The notes: generated by a model not told the origin, from the sequence alone. A stretch of DNA of 64,000 bases from Pseudoalteromonas sp. N1230-9 (GCF_032716425.1 NZ_CP090419.1:1490001-1554000), one strand, 5' to 3'; shown: positions 1-11,171, counted from the stretch's first letter. Program-made: numbers and translations.

Positions 1-902
<902 letters not shown>

Positions 903-992
903 CAACGCCAAACGCGTTTTGTGGCAGCGTAACAGACAGAAGTTAAGAAACTAAAGTAGAATTTACTTAAAATCAGCATTCCGAATTTAGTA

Positions 993-1012
993 GTCGCGAT
1001 TTTATATCGCGC
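993..1012. repeat. Palindromic repeat copy 1 in the 23S-5S spacer
   Basis: The 20-base sequence GTCGCGATTTTATATCGCGC forms a hairpin with arms CGCGAT/ATCGCG. An identical 20-mer occurs at 1451-1470, beyond the rrn terminator. The surrounding bases differ, so this looks like a dispersed REP-type element rather than part of the rRNA duplication. Copies elsewhere in the genome cannot be seen from this window. Confidence 0.6.
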
Positions 1013-1025
1013 TTACAACAGAATA

Positions 1026-1142
1026 CGCTTGGTGACAATAGCGTTTTGGACCCACCTGACCCCATGCCGAACTCAGTAGTGAAACGAAACAGCGCCGATG
1101 ATAGTGTGGCATTTGCCATGTGAAAGTAGGACATCGCCAGGC
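1026..1142 (+). rRNA. rrf: 5S ribosomal RNA, first copy
   Basis: This is the first of two tandem 5S rRNA genes after 23S. It shows the standard 5S core (GACCCACCTGACCCCATGCCGAACTCAG, written here as consecutive blocks GACCCACCTGACCCC and ATGCCGAACTCAG) and closing segment GTAGGACATCGCCAGGC, which pairs with the 5' GCTTGG. The 5' and 3' ends are estimated from the terminal stem. It is followed by a 57-base spacer and a second, nearly identical 5S gene. No tRNA gene lies between 23S and 5S. Confidence 0.95.
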
Positions 1143-1198
1143 TCCTAATTCAGTCGAAAGACTTTAAATTAAAAATAATAAGAAAATCAAACAGAATT

Positions 1199-1316
1199 TT
1201 CTTGGTGACAATAGCGTTTTTGACCCACCTGACCCCATGCCGAACTCAGTAGTGAAACGAAACAGCGCCGATGATAGTGTGGCATTTGCCATGTGAAAGT
1301 AGGACATCGCCAGGAT
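1199..1316 (+). rRNA. rrf: 5S ribosomal RNA, second copy
   Basis: This is a second tandem 5S gene, almost identical to the one at 1026-1142. Visible differences are in the terminal stem (TTCTTGG against GCTTGG, and CCAGGAT against CCAGGCT) and GTTTTTGACC against GTTTTGGACC in the first internal stem. The terminal-stem changes appear compensatory. An rrn operon with an extra distal 5S gene is known from E. coli rrnD. The rrn terminator follows directly. Confidence 0.94.
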
Positions 1317-1328
1317 CCCAATTAAAGA

Positions 1329-1358
1329 AACCCGTTGCAGCAATGCAGCGGGTTTTTT
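1329..1358 (+). terminator. rrn operon intrinsic terminator
   Basis: The hairpin AACCCGTTGCA / TGCAGCGGGTT (one G-T pair) encloses a short loop and is followed by a run of T. It sits just after the second 5S gene and should end the rRNA transcript. Confidence 0.85.
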
Positions 1359-1399
1359 GTGCGTGTCGCTGCGCTCTATTCACGAACAGAGAGCCCATG

Positions 1400-1470
1400 C
1401 CGCGGGATAAACCCGCGGCTACGCGACAAGGCCAGCCCAAGACGTTTGTCGTCGCGATTTTATATCGCGC
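1400..1470. repeat. REP-like palindromes between rrn and the DUF2066 gene (copy 2 of the 20-mer)
   Basis: The 1359-1569 gap has no credible gene. It holds two palindromes: CCGCGGG-ATAAA-CCCGCGG at about 1400-1418, and GTCGCGATTTTATATCGCGC at 1451-1470, which repeats exactly the 20-mer at 993-1012. Paired GC-rich palindromes of this form resemble REP/BIME elements. No RAYT transposase gene is present in the window. Confidence 0.55.
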
Positions 1471-1569
1471 GCTATCCTCATTGTCAGCTACCATTCATTA
1501 AATTAACTTTGCTTTGTGTATGGCTTTGATTTAGGATCAAAACAGTTTAAAAGCAAGAACTAATGGCCT

Positions 1570-2625
1570 GTGTCTAGATTACTTATTTGTTTATTATTAT
1601 TTTTTTCGAGTGCTTCAACTTTTGCTGTTGAGGTAACTAATCTATATCAAGATACCCTTAAAGTTGCAGACAAATCACGCGATGCTCGTTTAGCAGCAAG
1701 TCGTGAAGCACTGCTTAATGTGCTGGTTAAGGTCAGCGGTGATACAAGTGCGGATCAAAACCCTCTTGCTAAACAGCGCACCCGCGATATTTCAGATTAT
1801 ATGCTTAAGTTTGAATATGACGAAAAAGCAGACGGTAGTTTAAATCTGGTCGTTAAGTTTGAAGCGAATAAGATTAATGCACTGATCAAAGATCTCGGTC
1901 TGCCATTATGGGGTACACGCCGTCCTTTGGTGGCTATCTGGTTAGGTATTGAAGATAACTGGCGCCGTGAACTGGTTACTCAAGAATCATATCCGCAGCT
2001 TGAACAGTTAATTTATGATAAAGCAGGTGAGCGTGGTTTACCTGTCGTTGTTCCTTTGCTTGATTTACAAGACCGCTCAATTGTAGGTATCCCAGAGGTA
2101 TGGGGTAATTTTTCTGAGCCTGTAGAGCGTGCGTCGAGTCGTTATAGTGCAGAGCGCAGTATTACTGCAAGAATGTATCAACAGCAAGACTCAGAAACGT
2201 GGATCCTTGATTGGCGTTTTACTAATGATGACCTCTTTGAAACGAATCGGCTGGTAGGTGACAAGCAACAGATTGTTGCCGATATGGTCGATAGTTTAGC
2301 CACAGGCTTGGCATTCGAGTATGCGATAGATCCTACTACGATTGGCCAACTTGCATCAGCAAAATTTTATTTGAAGGGTATTAATAACTTTGTTGATATT
2401 GAACTTGCAAAACGCCGATTAGCAACCTTGAGTGTTGTTACACGTGTAGAAATTTTGCTACGTACACCAGATATGGTGCAATTCAATGTTAATCACACTG
2501 GCAGTATGAATGATTTTAGAAAAGCGCTAGAACTTGATAGTGCCTTTAAAGCCTATGAGGACCCTCGAGATTTTTATCAAGTTATTAATCAAGACGAACT
2601 TGAATATCAGTGGCAGGGGCTTTAA
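1570..2625 (+). CDS. DUF2066 domain-containing exported protein
   Basis: This 351-residue protein has an N-terminal signal peptide (hydrophobic run LLICLLLFFSSASTFA, cleavage probably before VEV). It matches the DUF2066 family as I recall it from Shewanella, Vibrio and Pseudoalteromonas, where the gene often lies next to hda. The function is unknown and the location is presumably periplasmic. The start is GTG; a stop codon lies three codons upstream in frame, so no longer start exists. It ends six bases before the hda start, so the two are probably co-transcribed. Confidence 0.8.
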   Translation: MSRLLICLLLFFSSASTFAVEVTNLYQDTLKVADKSRDARLAASREALLNVLVKVSGDTSADQNPLAKQRTRDISDYMLKFEYDEKADGSLNLVVKFEANKINALIKDLGLPLWGTRRPLVAIWLGIEDNWRRELVTQESYPQLEQLIYDKAGERGLPVVVPLLDLQDRSIVGIPEVWGNFSEPVERASSRYSAERSITARMYQQQDSETWILDWRFTNDDLFETNRLVGDKQQIVADMVDSLATGLAFEYAIDPTTIGQLASAKFYLKGINNFVDIELAKRRLATLSVVTRVEILLRTPDMVQFNVNHTGSMNDFRKALELDSAFKAYEDPRDFYQVINQDELEYQWQGL

Positions 2626-2630
2626 TTCTA

Positions 2631-3335
2631 GTGCAAGAACCTATGCAAATGGCACTGCCGGTTACGTTGCCTGATGATGAAACGTTTACGTCTTATTTTG
2701 GTGGCGAGAATTCTCTTGAGGTTAGTCATCTTAAAGATGCATTTACAAAACTAAGTAGTAAATTCCAATATACTTACTTATGCGGTCTAGGTGATTCTGG
2801 TAAGTCTCACTTGTTGTACGCAACCTGTATTGACGCCCAAGAGCGTGGTTTGTCAACGATGTTACTGTCTATGAGAGAGGTGATTGATTACGGGCCTGTC
2901 GTTCTGGATGGCTTGGAGACTCTTGATGTTTTATGTATCGATGACGTTCATTTAGTGGCTGGCAATGATGCGTGGGAAAAAGGGTTATTTAACTTTTTCA
3001 ATCGCTTTAATGAGCCAGGTAAATACTTGGTTGTTACTGCCGATCTATTACCTGATATGCTGCATATCAATTTACCTGATCTTGTATCGCGTTTGAAATG
3101 GGGCACGACATTGCAAATACGCTCAATGAGTGACGATGACAAAGCTGAAGCACTCGTTCGCCGTGCTCACATGCGCGGCCTTGAACTGACCGATGAATGC
3201 GCGCGCTTTTTATTAACGCGATTAAGCCGTGATATGCGCGCACTACTCGATGTTTTAGATAAACTTGACCATGCCTCTATGGCTGCACAAAGAAAATTAA
3301 CAATTCCTTTTATAAAATCAACGTTAAAGCTTTAG
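2631..3335 (+). CDS. hda: DnaA regulatory inactivator Hda
   Basis: Hda is an AAA+ protein that, bound to the DNA-loaded beta clamp, stimulates ATP hydrolysis by DnaA and so limits re-initiation of replication. The 234-residue product starts MQEPMQMALPVTLPDDETF, which aligns with E. coli MNTPAQLSLPLYLPDDETF and carries the clamp-binding motif QMALPV. A Walker-A-like GLGDSGKSHLL, Walker B VLCIDDVHLV and the C-terminal RKLTIPF(I/V)K segment are present. GTG at 2631, preceded by AGGGG, was chosen over an upstream GTG at 2610 that would overlap the previous gene. It probably forms an operon with the DUF2066 gene. Confidence 0.93.
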   Translation: MQEPMQMALPVTLPDDETFTSYFGGENSLEVSHLKDAFTKLSSKFQYTYLCGLGDSGKSHLLYATCIDAQERGLSTMLLSMREVIDYGPVVLDGLETLDVLCIDDVHLVAGNDAWEKGLFNFFNRFNEPGKYLVVTADLLPDMLHINLPDLVSRLKWGTTLQIRSMSDDDKAEALVRRAHMRGLELTDECARFLLTRLSRDMRALLDVLDKLDHASMAAQRKLTIPFIKSTLKL

Positions 3336-3396
3336 TAGGGCTAGAATCTAGTCCTTGCTTTCAGTTATCATTAGCTATTACAAAATCCTTCTGTGA

Positions 3397-4392
<996 letters not shown>

Positions 4393-4407
4393 GAGTGAAG
4401 ATATAAA

Positions 4408-6795
4408 ATGAAATTTAGTGAAAAGTGGTTAAGAGAGTGGGTTAACCCAGCAATCGACACACAGGCTCTTTCGGAACAGTTATCAATGGCTGGTCTTGAA
4501 GTTGACGGTGTTGAGCCTGCAGCAGCAGAGTTCACAGGCGTTGTTGTTGGTGAAGTGGTTGAGTGTGGTCAACACCCTGATGCTGATAAATTACGTGTGA
4601 CTAAAGTAAACGTAGGTGGTGATGAGCTACTTGATATCGTGTGTGGTGCACCTAACTGCCGCCAAGGTTTAAAAGTCGCTGTTGCGACTGTTGGCGCTGT
4701 ATTGCCTGGCGACTTCAAAATCAAAAAAGCCAAACTTCGTGGTCAACCTTCACACGGCATGCTGTGCGCATTCGTTGAATTAGGTATCAGCGAAGAAGGC
4801 GATGGCATCATGGAATTACCAAGTGATGCGCCAATCGGTACTGATTTACGTGAATACTTAAGCCTTGATGACAACATTATTGATGTTGACTTAACACCAA
4901 ACCGTGGTGATTGTTTAGGTATTAAAGGTCTAGCGCGTGAAGTGGGCGTATTGAATAGTGTTGATGTAAATACACTTGAAATCGCACCAGTTGCTGCAAC
5001 GATAGATGACAAAGTATCGATTGAGCTTGTAAATGATGAAGCGTGTCCTCGTTATTTAGGCCGTGTAATCAAAGGTATTAACCTTGATGCAGAAACACCA
5101 CTTTGGATGGTAGAAAAGCTGCGTCGCAGCGGTATTCGCTCAATTGACCCTGTTGTTGATGTAACAAACTACGTGTTATTAGAGCTAGGTCACCCAATGC
5201 ACGCATTTGATTTAAATGCGATTGAAGGTGGTATCAAAGTACGTAGCGCAAACGCGGGAGAAGAGTTAGTTCTGTTAGATGGCAACACAGCTAAACTAAA
5301 CGAGTCTACGCTTGTTATTGCTGATCACAACAAAGCGCTTGCTATTGCAGGTATTTTTGGTGGTGAAAAGTCTGGTGTAACTGAAGCAACCTCAGACATC
5401 TTATTAGAAAGTGCATTCTTTAACCCGGTAGCGATTGCAGGTCAAGCACGTAGCTACGGTTTGCACACGGATGCGTCACACCGCTACGAGCGTGGTGTTG
5501 ATTTTGCGCTGCAAAAAGATGCAATGGAACGTGCGACAGCATTATTACTTGAGATTGTTGGCGGTGAAGCAGGCCCTGTTGTTGAAGCCGTAGCAACATA
5601 CAAACTACCAAAAGTAACAGAAGTGCGTTTACGTCGTGAGCGCTTAGACCGCGTAATTGGTCACCACATTGATGATGCAAAAGTCACTGACATCCTAACG
5701 CGTTTAGGTTTAGACGTGAAAATTGTTGATGGCGTATGGAGTGCTGACGTACCTAGCTATCGCTTTGATATTCGTATCGAAGAAGATTTAATTGAAGAAG
5801 TTGCGCGTGTTTACGGCTATAACAGCATTCCAAACGTTGCACCAACTGCTAAATTAAAAATGACTAACCATGATGAGTCGCATGTTGCGGTCACTAAATT
5901 CCGTAATACGCTTGTAACGCGTGGTTACCAAGAAGCAATTACCTACAGCTTCGTTGATCCAAAAGCACAAGCAATTTTACACCCGCAAAGTGATGCACTT
6001 GTATTGCCACACCCAATTTCAGTTGAAATGTCAGCAATGCGCGTGAGCTTAATGCCGGGTCTATTAGCATCATTAGTGTATAACCAAAACCGTCAGCAAC
6101 CACGTGTCCGTTTATTTGAGCACGGCTTAAAATTCTTACGTGACGAAAATGCTGAAAACGGCGTAAACCAAGTTGCTGTCATTGGTGGGGTAATCTCTGG
6201 TCTTGCACACGGTGAACATTGGGTTCAAGAAAAGCGTAGCGTTGATTTCTATGACTTAAAAGGTGATGTTGAAGCACTTTTAGCAATTAGCAATGATGCA
6301 GCACGTTTTGAGATAAAAGCAGAGCAGTCTGATGGCCTACACCCAGGTCAATCGGCAGTAATTTATTCTGATGGCAAGAAAGTAGGTTTCTTTGGTGCAG
6401 TGCATCCACAAGTGCAAAAGTCACTAGATATCAATAACACAGCATTTGTGTTTGAAATCGAAATGTCTGCACTAGAAAAAAGAAAATTACCAGAAGCTGT
6501 GGCTGTGTCGAAATTCCCGTCAAACCGCCGTGATATCGCGATTTTAGTGGAAGATCAGGTGAAATCTGGCGATATTTTAAACGTGATAGAAAAAGTTGGC
6601 GGAAATCAATTGGTTGACCTAAACTTATTCGATGTGTATAAGGGCAAAGGTATTGAGCCAAATTATAAGAGTTTGGCGATTGCTCTAACACTACAAGCGG
6701 TTGATAGAACGCTCGAAGAGAAAGATATCAATCAGGTAGTTGATAATGTGGTGGCCGCACTGGCCGAACAATTTAACGCATCGTTGAGGGACTAG
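4408..6795 (+). CDS. pheT: Phenylalanine--tRNA ligase beta subunit
   Basis: This is the beta subunit of phenylalanyl-tRNA synthetase, 795 residues, full length. The N-terminal tRNA-binding (EMAP/OB) domain occupies about 40-150 ([23 protein letters not shown]). B3/B4 editing domains, B5, the class II-like core and a C-terminal anticodon-binding ferredoxin-like domain (from about 700, [14 protein letters not shown]) follow. It sits between pheS and ihfA with 15- and 2-base spacings, the conserved gammaproteobacterial arrangement pheST-ihfA. Confidence 0.98.
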   Translation: MKFSEKWLREWVNPAIDTQALSEQLSMAGLEVDGVEPAAAEFTGVVVGEVVECGQHPDADKLRVTKVNVGGDELLDIVCGAPNCRQGLKVAVATVGAVLPGDFKIKKAKLRGQPSHGMLCAFVELGISEEGDGIMELPSDAPIGTDLREYLSLDDNIIDVDLTPNRGDCLGIKGLAREVGVLNSVDVNTLEIAPVAATIDDKVSIELVNDEACPRYLGRVIKGINLDAETPLWMVEKLRRSGIRSIDPVVDVTNYVLLELGHPMHAFDLNAIEGGIKVRSANAGEELVLLDGNTAKLNESTLVIADHNKALAIAGIFGGEKSGVTEATSDILLESAFFNPVAIAGQARSYGLHTDASHRYERGVDFALQKDAMERATALLLEIVGGEAGPVVEAVATYKLPKVTEVRLRRERLDRVIGHHIDDAKVTDILTRLGLDVKIVDGVWSADVPSYRFDIRIEEDLIEEVARVYGYNSIPNVAPTAKLKMTNHDESHVAVTKFRNTLVTRGYQEAITYSFVDPKAQAILHPQSDALVLPHPISVEMSAMRVSLMPGLLASLVYNQNRQQPRVRLFEHGLKFLRDENAENGVNQVAVIGGVISGLAHGEHWVQEKRSVDFYDLKGDVEALLAISNDAARFEIKAEQSDGLHPGQSAVIYSDGKKVGFFGAVHPQVQKSLDINNTAFVFEIEMSALEKRKLPEAVAVSKFPSNRRDIAILVEDQVKSGDILNVIEKVGGNQLVDLNLFDVYKGKGIEPNYKSLAIALTLQAVDRTLEEKDINQVVDNVVAALAEQFNASLRD

Positions 6796-6797
6796 AT

Positions 6798-7097
6798 ATG
6801 GCGCTTACTAAAGCCGACATAGCTGAACACCTATTTGAAAAACTCGGGATTAATAAGAAAGATGCCAAAGATTTAGTTGAAGCGTTTTTTGAAGAAATCC
6901 GCTCAGCGCTAGAAAAAGGTGAGCAGGTTAAGCTCTCTGGATTTGGTAACTTTGATCTTCGAGATAAGAAAGAACGTCCAGGCCGTAATCCGAAAACAGG
7001 CGAAGATATCCCTATTTCGGCACGCCGAGTGGTAACTTTTAGACCCGGTCAGAAGTTAAAAACTCGCGTTGAAGTTGGCACAAGCAAATCAAAATAA
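6798..7097 (+). CDS. ihfA: Integration host factor alpha subunit
   Basis: IHF alpha forms a heterodimer with IHF beta that binds and sharply bends specific DNA sites. The 99-residue protein starts [18 protein letters not shown] and has the beta-ribbon arm motif [32 protein letters not shown], including the DNA-intercalating proline of RNPKTG. It lies 2 bases after pheT and is closed by a terminator at 7096-7124. Confidence 0.97.
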   Translation: MALTKADIAEHLFEKLGINKKDAKDLVEAFFEEIRSALEKGEQVKLSGFGNFDLRDKKERPGRNPKTGEDIPISARRVVTFRPGQKLKTRVEVGTSKSK

Positions 7098-7124
7098 AAA
7101 AAGGCAGCGTTAGCTGCCTTTTTT
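7096..7124. terminator. Bidirectional intrinsic terminator (ihfA / DUF2989 gene)
   Basis: Arms AAGGCAGC and GCTGCCTT enclose the loop GTTA, with an A-run before and a T-run after. It can therefore end transcripts from both the ihfA side and the converging lipoprotein gene. Confidence 0.9.
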
Positions 7125-7139
7125 ATTTCTTTTTGCTGT

Positions 7140-7940
7140 TTAAAAATCACGAGGGGACACAAACTGACCTGCTTGGATACTGTCGTAGGTTTGTTGTGCT
7201 AAATCATCTAAGCTTTCTAGGCTCTTACCTGAGGCTGTTAACTTATGTTCGATTGGTAAAATATCAACATTTTCGTAGCCAGATAACTGCGCAACCCGTG
7301 CGAAAGTATATGCGTGCTTGTATTTTTCATGTTTATAAAACAAGCTGACTAAAGTTGGGTAGATCTCAGGATTTGGGGTTTCATCTGCCTTATTGAGTTC
7401 TAATGTTTTGTAAAGCAAGTCGATTGTTTTTTCATCATCAAACTTTACATAATAACTGGCAAGGAAAAATTGCATTTCAGCATTTTCAGTGACACTTTTA
7501 TCATTTTCTAGAGCAAGTAATTTAGTTAACGCAGATTGGTCATTATTGCGTGACCAGTGATAGTAAAGAAGGCCTGGGTGTTTGGTGTCTTTAGTATCTT
7601 GAAAGATACGGGTCATTTCCTTAATGCTCGTCAAGTGGCCTTCAACTCGTGAGGTTGTTTTTTCTTTTAGTTTTATATGCTCAATCTTTGCTGCTAACGA
7701 CACGCATTGGTCATACTTTTCAAAGCCTTTTAAAAGCTGATACTTATTTTCATCGGTAGGCGACTTATATTCAATATAACGTTGCATGATGACGTCTTTG
7801 CGTTGCTCTTTACAGTGGCTATCTTTATTTAGGTCATTACAAAAGCCAGGGGTTTCTTCACACACTTTGGCCAGTGTCAGCGGATCTTCGCACCCAGTTA
7901 ATGCCAGTAAACCAAGCAGCAGGCTTGCTCTTAATAACAT
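7140..7940 (-). CDS. DUF2989 family lipoprotein
   Basis: This 266-residue predicted lipoprotein has signal peptide MLLRASLLLGLLALTGC with lipobox LTGC, followed by Glu-Asp. The rest is rich in charged residues and helix-forming, with TPR-like helical pairs in the second half (FLASYYVKFDDEKTIDLLYKTLELN, YPTLVSLFYKHEKYKHAYTFARVAQL). I recall this arrangement as DUF2989, a family of unknown function common in Alteromonadales. Four cysteines near the N terminus (CEETPGFC, HC) may form disulphides. It is a single gene, convergent with ihfA. Confidence 0.72.
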   Translation of the reverse strand: MLLRASLLLGLLALTGCEDPLTLAKVCEETPGFCNDLNKDSHCKEQRKDVIMQRYIEYKSPTDENKYQLLKGFEKYDQCVSLAAKIEHIKLKEKTTSRVEGHLTSIKEMTRIFQDTKDTKHPGLLYYHWSRNNDQSALTKLLALENDKSVTENAEMQFFLASYYVKFDDEKTIDLLYKTLELNKADETPNPEIYPTLVSLFYKHEKYKHAYTFARVAQLSGYENVDILPIEHKLTASGKSLESLDDLAQQTYDSIQAGQFVSPRDF

Positions 7941-8113
7941 TCCTTAACCTCAAGTTAATAAATACTACTTTATTCTAGCGCAATGAATTGATCTGTAACA
8001 GTGGAGAATCAGTTGAGTTTAAATTAGAATACCCGTGCCAGAGATGTGCTGCTCTCAAATCACAGTACATTTTTATGGCTATCCGTTCAAAATTGTTTAA
8101 TTAGGTAAAAAAA

Positions 8114-9556
8114 ATGACCTCATCTCACGAGTTAGAATACACAAACAGCTGGCAAGAACGTCAAGACTACGCAGAAAGCATGCAACCAATTATTGGTAAG
8201 CTTTACCGTAGTCGTGGTATCGAAATTGCTGTATATGGCCGTCCTCTCGTTAATGCCAGTACAATCGATATCATCAAAGCACACAAAACAGTTGCTCAGT
8301 TTGAAGGTACAAAACTACGTTTACGTGAAAGCTTCCCATTTCTTGAAGCGATTAGCAAAATGGACTTAAACTCAGCACGTATCGATATTGGTAAACTAGC
8401 GTATGGTTATTTATTTAATGATGCAGCTAAAGGTCGTTCAGTTGAAGAGTACCTAACTGACGAACTGGCGGAAATCGCTAATGCAGAGCGAAAAGAGCCG
8501 CGTGATGTTGTGTTATATGGCTTCGGTCGTATCGGTCGTTTATTAGCGCGTCTATTAATTGAGAAGTCAGGCCCTTATGCTGATTTACGTTTACGTGCAA
8601 TCGTCGTACGTGGCGGTAAAGACGGCGACCTAGAAAAGCGCGCAAGCTTACTGCGTCGTGACTCTATTCACGGTCCATTCAATGGCTCTATTACAATTGA
8701 TAAAGAGCGTAATGCAATTAAAGCTAACGGTAGTTACATCCAAGTTATCTACGCTAACTCACCAAGCGAAGTTGATTACACAGCTTACGGTATCGAGAAT
8801 GCACTTGTTGTCGATAACACAGGTATCTGGAAAGACGAAGCCGGTCTTGGTCAGCATTTAGAAGCGAAAGGCGCTGCAAAAGTATTATTAACTGCACCTG
8901 CTAAAGGCAATATTAAAAACATCGTATACGGTGTAAACAACCAAGATATCAAACCTGAAGATAAAATTGTGTGTGCAGCAAGCTGTACAACCAATGCTAT
9001 TACGCCTACGTTAAAAGCGCTTAACGATAAATTTGGTATCAAGAATGGTCACGTTGAAACAGTTCACTCGTACACAAATGACCAAAACTTAATTGATAAC
9101 TACCATAAAGCTGAGCGTCGTGGTCGTGCTGCTGCACTTAACATGGTTATCACATCAACGGGTGCTGCAAAAGCGGTTTCTAAAGCGTTACCTGAGCTTG
9201 AAGGTAAACTAACTGGTAATGCGATCCGTGTTCCTACACCAAACGTATCGATGGCTATCTTGAACTTAAACCTTGAAAAAGGTACAACTGTTGAAGAACT
9301 AAATGCGTTCTTACGTGAAACAGCACTTTACTCAGATCTTCGTGACCAAATCGATTACACAGCGTCAACTGAAATCGTATCTACAGACTTAGTGGGTAGC
9401 CGTTACGCAGGTGTTGTTGACTCACAAGCAACAATCGTAGATGACAACCGTGTTGTGCTTTACGTTTGGTACGATAATGAGTTTGGTTATAGCTGTCAGG
9501 TTGTACGTTGTATGCGTGACATGGCTGAAGTAACTTTCCCAAGCTTACCTCGCTAA
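8114..9556 (+). CDS. Glyceraldehyde-3-phosphate dehydrogenase, long form
   Basis: This is a NAD(P)-dependent GAPDH of 480 residues, much longer than the ~335-residue classical enzyme because of an N-terminal extension of about 128 residues. The Rossmann motif VVLYGFGRIGRLLARLL starts at about 129. The catalytic cysteine is Cys291 in ASCTTNAITP, and the catalytic histidine is in VHSYTNDQ. The C-terminal YDNEFGYSCQVV segment is typical. Long-form GAPDHs of this kind occur in Vibrio, Shewanella and Pseudoalteromonas, in addition to or instead of gapA; the direction and cofactor cannot be read from sequence. It is monocistronic, with AGGT before the ATG and a terminator after it. Confidence 0.93.
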   Translation: MTSSHELEYTNSWQERQDYAESMQPIIGKLYRSRGIEIAVYGRPLVNASTIDIIKAHKTVAQFEGTKLRLRESFPFLEAISKMDLNSARIDIGKLAYGYLFNDAAKGRSVEEYLTDELAEIANAERKEPRDVVLYGFGRIGRLLARLLIEKSGPYADLRLRAIVVRGGKDGDLEKRASLLRRDSIHGPFNGSITIDKERNAIKANGSYIQVIYANSPSEVDYTAYGIENALVVDNTGIWKDEAGLGQHLEAKGAAKVLLTAPAKGNIKNIVYGVNNQDIKPEDKIVCAASCTTNAITPTLKALNDKFGIKNGHVETVHSYTNDQNLIDNYHKAERRGRAAALNMVITSTGAAKAVSKALPELEGKLTGNAIRVPTPNVSMAILNLNLEKGTTVEELNAFLRETALYSDLRDQIDYTASTEIVSTDLVGSRYAGVVDSQATIVDDNRVVLYVWYDNEFGYSCQVVRCMRDMAEVTFPSLPR

Positions 9557-9579
9557 TAGCTAAAAAATAAATAATATAG

Positions 9580-9604
9580 AAGCCAGCATTATGCTGGCTT
9601 TTTT
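9580..9604 (+). terminator. Intrinsic terminator after the GAPDH gene
   Basis: The hairpin AAGCCAGC-ATTAT-GCTGGCTT (arms overlapping the loop by one base) is followed by TTTT. Confidence 0.88.
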
Positions 9605-9700
9605 AGTCGTGAAAGTGTTTGCAAATTTTCTGCATGTGATAGGCTGTGCTACGTCTACACCATATTACTAACAAAACGTTCTACATAAGAGCGTTGACTT

Positions 9701-9738
9701 AATTCTTAACTAACAAGCGAGTAGCTAAGAATTATTTT
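9701..9738 (+). other. Hairpin upstream of the M14 carboxypeptidase gene
   Basis: The imperfect inverted repeat AATTCTTAACTA / TAGCTAAGAATT has a 9-base loop and is followed by ATTTTT. It lies only about 20 bases before the start of the carboxypeptidase gene. It resembles a weak terminator or leader structure, but no leader peptide or known riboswitch was recognised. Confidence 0.4.
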
Positions 9739-9757
9739 TAACCAATAGGTTTATAGA

Positions 9758-10885
9758 ATGAAAATCACCAGCAATTTTGACAGTGGTAATATCAAGGTTA
9801 TTGAAGCCGTTGATCCGCTGAATATTCAATTAGAAATTAATAAAGACAATCAGTCTGATTTTTTCCAGTGGTTTCACTTTCGTCTTGAAACAACGCCGTT
9901 TCAAAACCATAAATTACACATTAATAACCTAGAAAACTCAGCGTATCCAGACGGCTGGGAAGGTTATCACGCTGTTGCATCATACGACCGTCAAACGTGG
10001 TTTCGTGTTCCTTCTGAGTACGCCGATGGCACGCTATCTTTTGAAGTTGAACCTGAGTGTGGCAGCATATATTTTGCTTACTTTGCACCATATAGCTATG
10101 ACCGTCACTTAGATTTACTTGCATGGGCACAAAGCCAACATGCATGTGAACTAGAAACATTAGGTGAAACACTTGATGGTCGCGACATGAGTGTATTGCG
10201 TGTAGGTATCCCAAGTGAGGATAAAAAGAGCATTTGGGTCACTGCACGCCAACACCCAGGTGAAACGATGGCTGAGTGGTATGTTGAAGGTTTACTTCAT
10301 AAACTACTTGATGATGAAGACCCACATGCCGCTGCACTCTTATCTAAAGCGGTGTTCTACATTGTGCCAAACATGAACCCAGATGGTAGCGTTCGTGGTC
10401 ATCTGCGTACCAATGCTAAAGGCGTGAACTTAAATCGTGAATGGCAAACGCCAAGCATGGAAAATAGCCCTGAAGTATTTTTAGTGCTAAATAAAATGCG
10501 TGAAACAGGCCTTGATATGCACCTAGATATTCATGGTGACGAAGCTATTCCATATAACTTTGTTGCGGGCAGCGAAGGCATTCCGGGATACGATGACCGC
10601 TTAAAAGATTTAGAAGATAGCTTTAAAGCTGCGCTTTTAACAGTGACACCTGAATTTCAAGATGAGCACGGTTATCCAAAAGATGAGCCGGGTCAGGCTA
10701 ACTTAACGGTAGGTTCTTCGGCTGTTGCCCATGAGTTTAATGCATTAGCGTATACGGTAGAAATGCCATTTAAAGATAACGATGATTTACCAGATCCTGA
10801 TTACGGTTGGTCAGATCGTCGCTCGTATCAATTTGGTCAAGATACGTTAGCGGCCATCGTGAACGTGGTCGATAAACTAAGATAA
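9758..10885 (+). CDS. M14 family carboxypeptidase, cytosolic carboxypeptidase (CCP/Nna1)-like
   Basis: This 375-residue zinc carboxypeptidase has a beta-rich N-terminal domain (about 1-120, with FFQWFHFRLE typical of CCP proteins) and a catalytic M14 domain. Zinc ligands are His166 and Glu169 in QHPGETMAEW and the later His of LDIHGDEA. NPDGSVRGHLRTNAKGVNLNREW contributes the substrate-binding Asn/Arg, and YTVEMPF supplies the catalytic Glu. Eukaryotic CCPs remove glutamates from tubulin; the substrate of bacterial members is largely unknown. There is no signal peptide, so it should be cytoplasmic. It is a single gene bounded by hairpins. Confidence 0.88.
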   Translation: MKITSNFDSGNIKVIEAVDPLNIQLEINKDNQSDFFQWFHFRLETTPFQNHKLHINNLENSAYPDGWEGYHAVASYDRQTWFRVPSEYADGTLSFEVEPECGSIYFAYFAPYSYDRHLDLLAWAQSQHACELETLGETLDGRDMSVLRVGIPSEDKKSIWVTARQHPGETMAEWYVEGLLHKLLDDEDPHAAALLSKAVFYIVPNMNPDGSVRGHLRTNAKGVNLNREWQTPSMENSPEVFLVLNKMRETGLDMHLDIHGDEAIPYNFVAGSEGIPGYDDRLKDLEDSFKAALLTVTPEFQDEHGYPKDEPGQANLTVGSSAVAHEFNALAYTVEMPFKDNDDLPDPDYGWSDRRSYQFGQDTLAAIVNVVDKLR

Positions 10886-10890
10886 CGCAC

Positions 10891-10923
10891 ATTACGGGCA
10901 TCAGCAAAACTGATGCCCGTAAT
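10891..10923 (+). terminator. Strong hairpin after the carboxypeptidase gene
   Basis: It has perfect 14-base arms ATTACGGGCATCAG / CTGATGCCCGTAAT with loop CAAAA. Only a short T tract follows, so termination efficiency is uncertain. The next 248 bases up to 11171 hold no gene that I can see. Confidence 0.7.
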
Positions 10924-11171
10924 TGTATCTACTGATAAAAGTTTCAGCGGTGCATACGAATGACACAATGAATGTTAATTAAAGTCACGTACACGTCATT
11001 TTGAAAATTAACTGTTAACAAAGATGGGGTGTTTAAGTTAATATTCAATACGTTTCGCTGAGACGTTATTAAATTTTATTAATATTTCTCACACTTATAT
11101 GTCGCGTATTCTCACAAGCTCACGCAGAGTATCGTAACTAACAATAAAAAATATCATCATAGAGGATATCC

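Noticed and set aside
1246..1529. Three frames across the second 5S gene and the rrn terminator
   Set aside because: They run through 5S rRNA, a terminator and palindromic repeats; no ribosome-binding site or family resemblance.
7133..7348. Plus-strand frame opposite the DUF2989 lipoprotein gene
   Set aside because: It is the shadow of a well-supported minus-strand gene with lipobox and intact frame.
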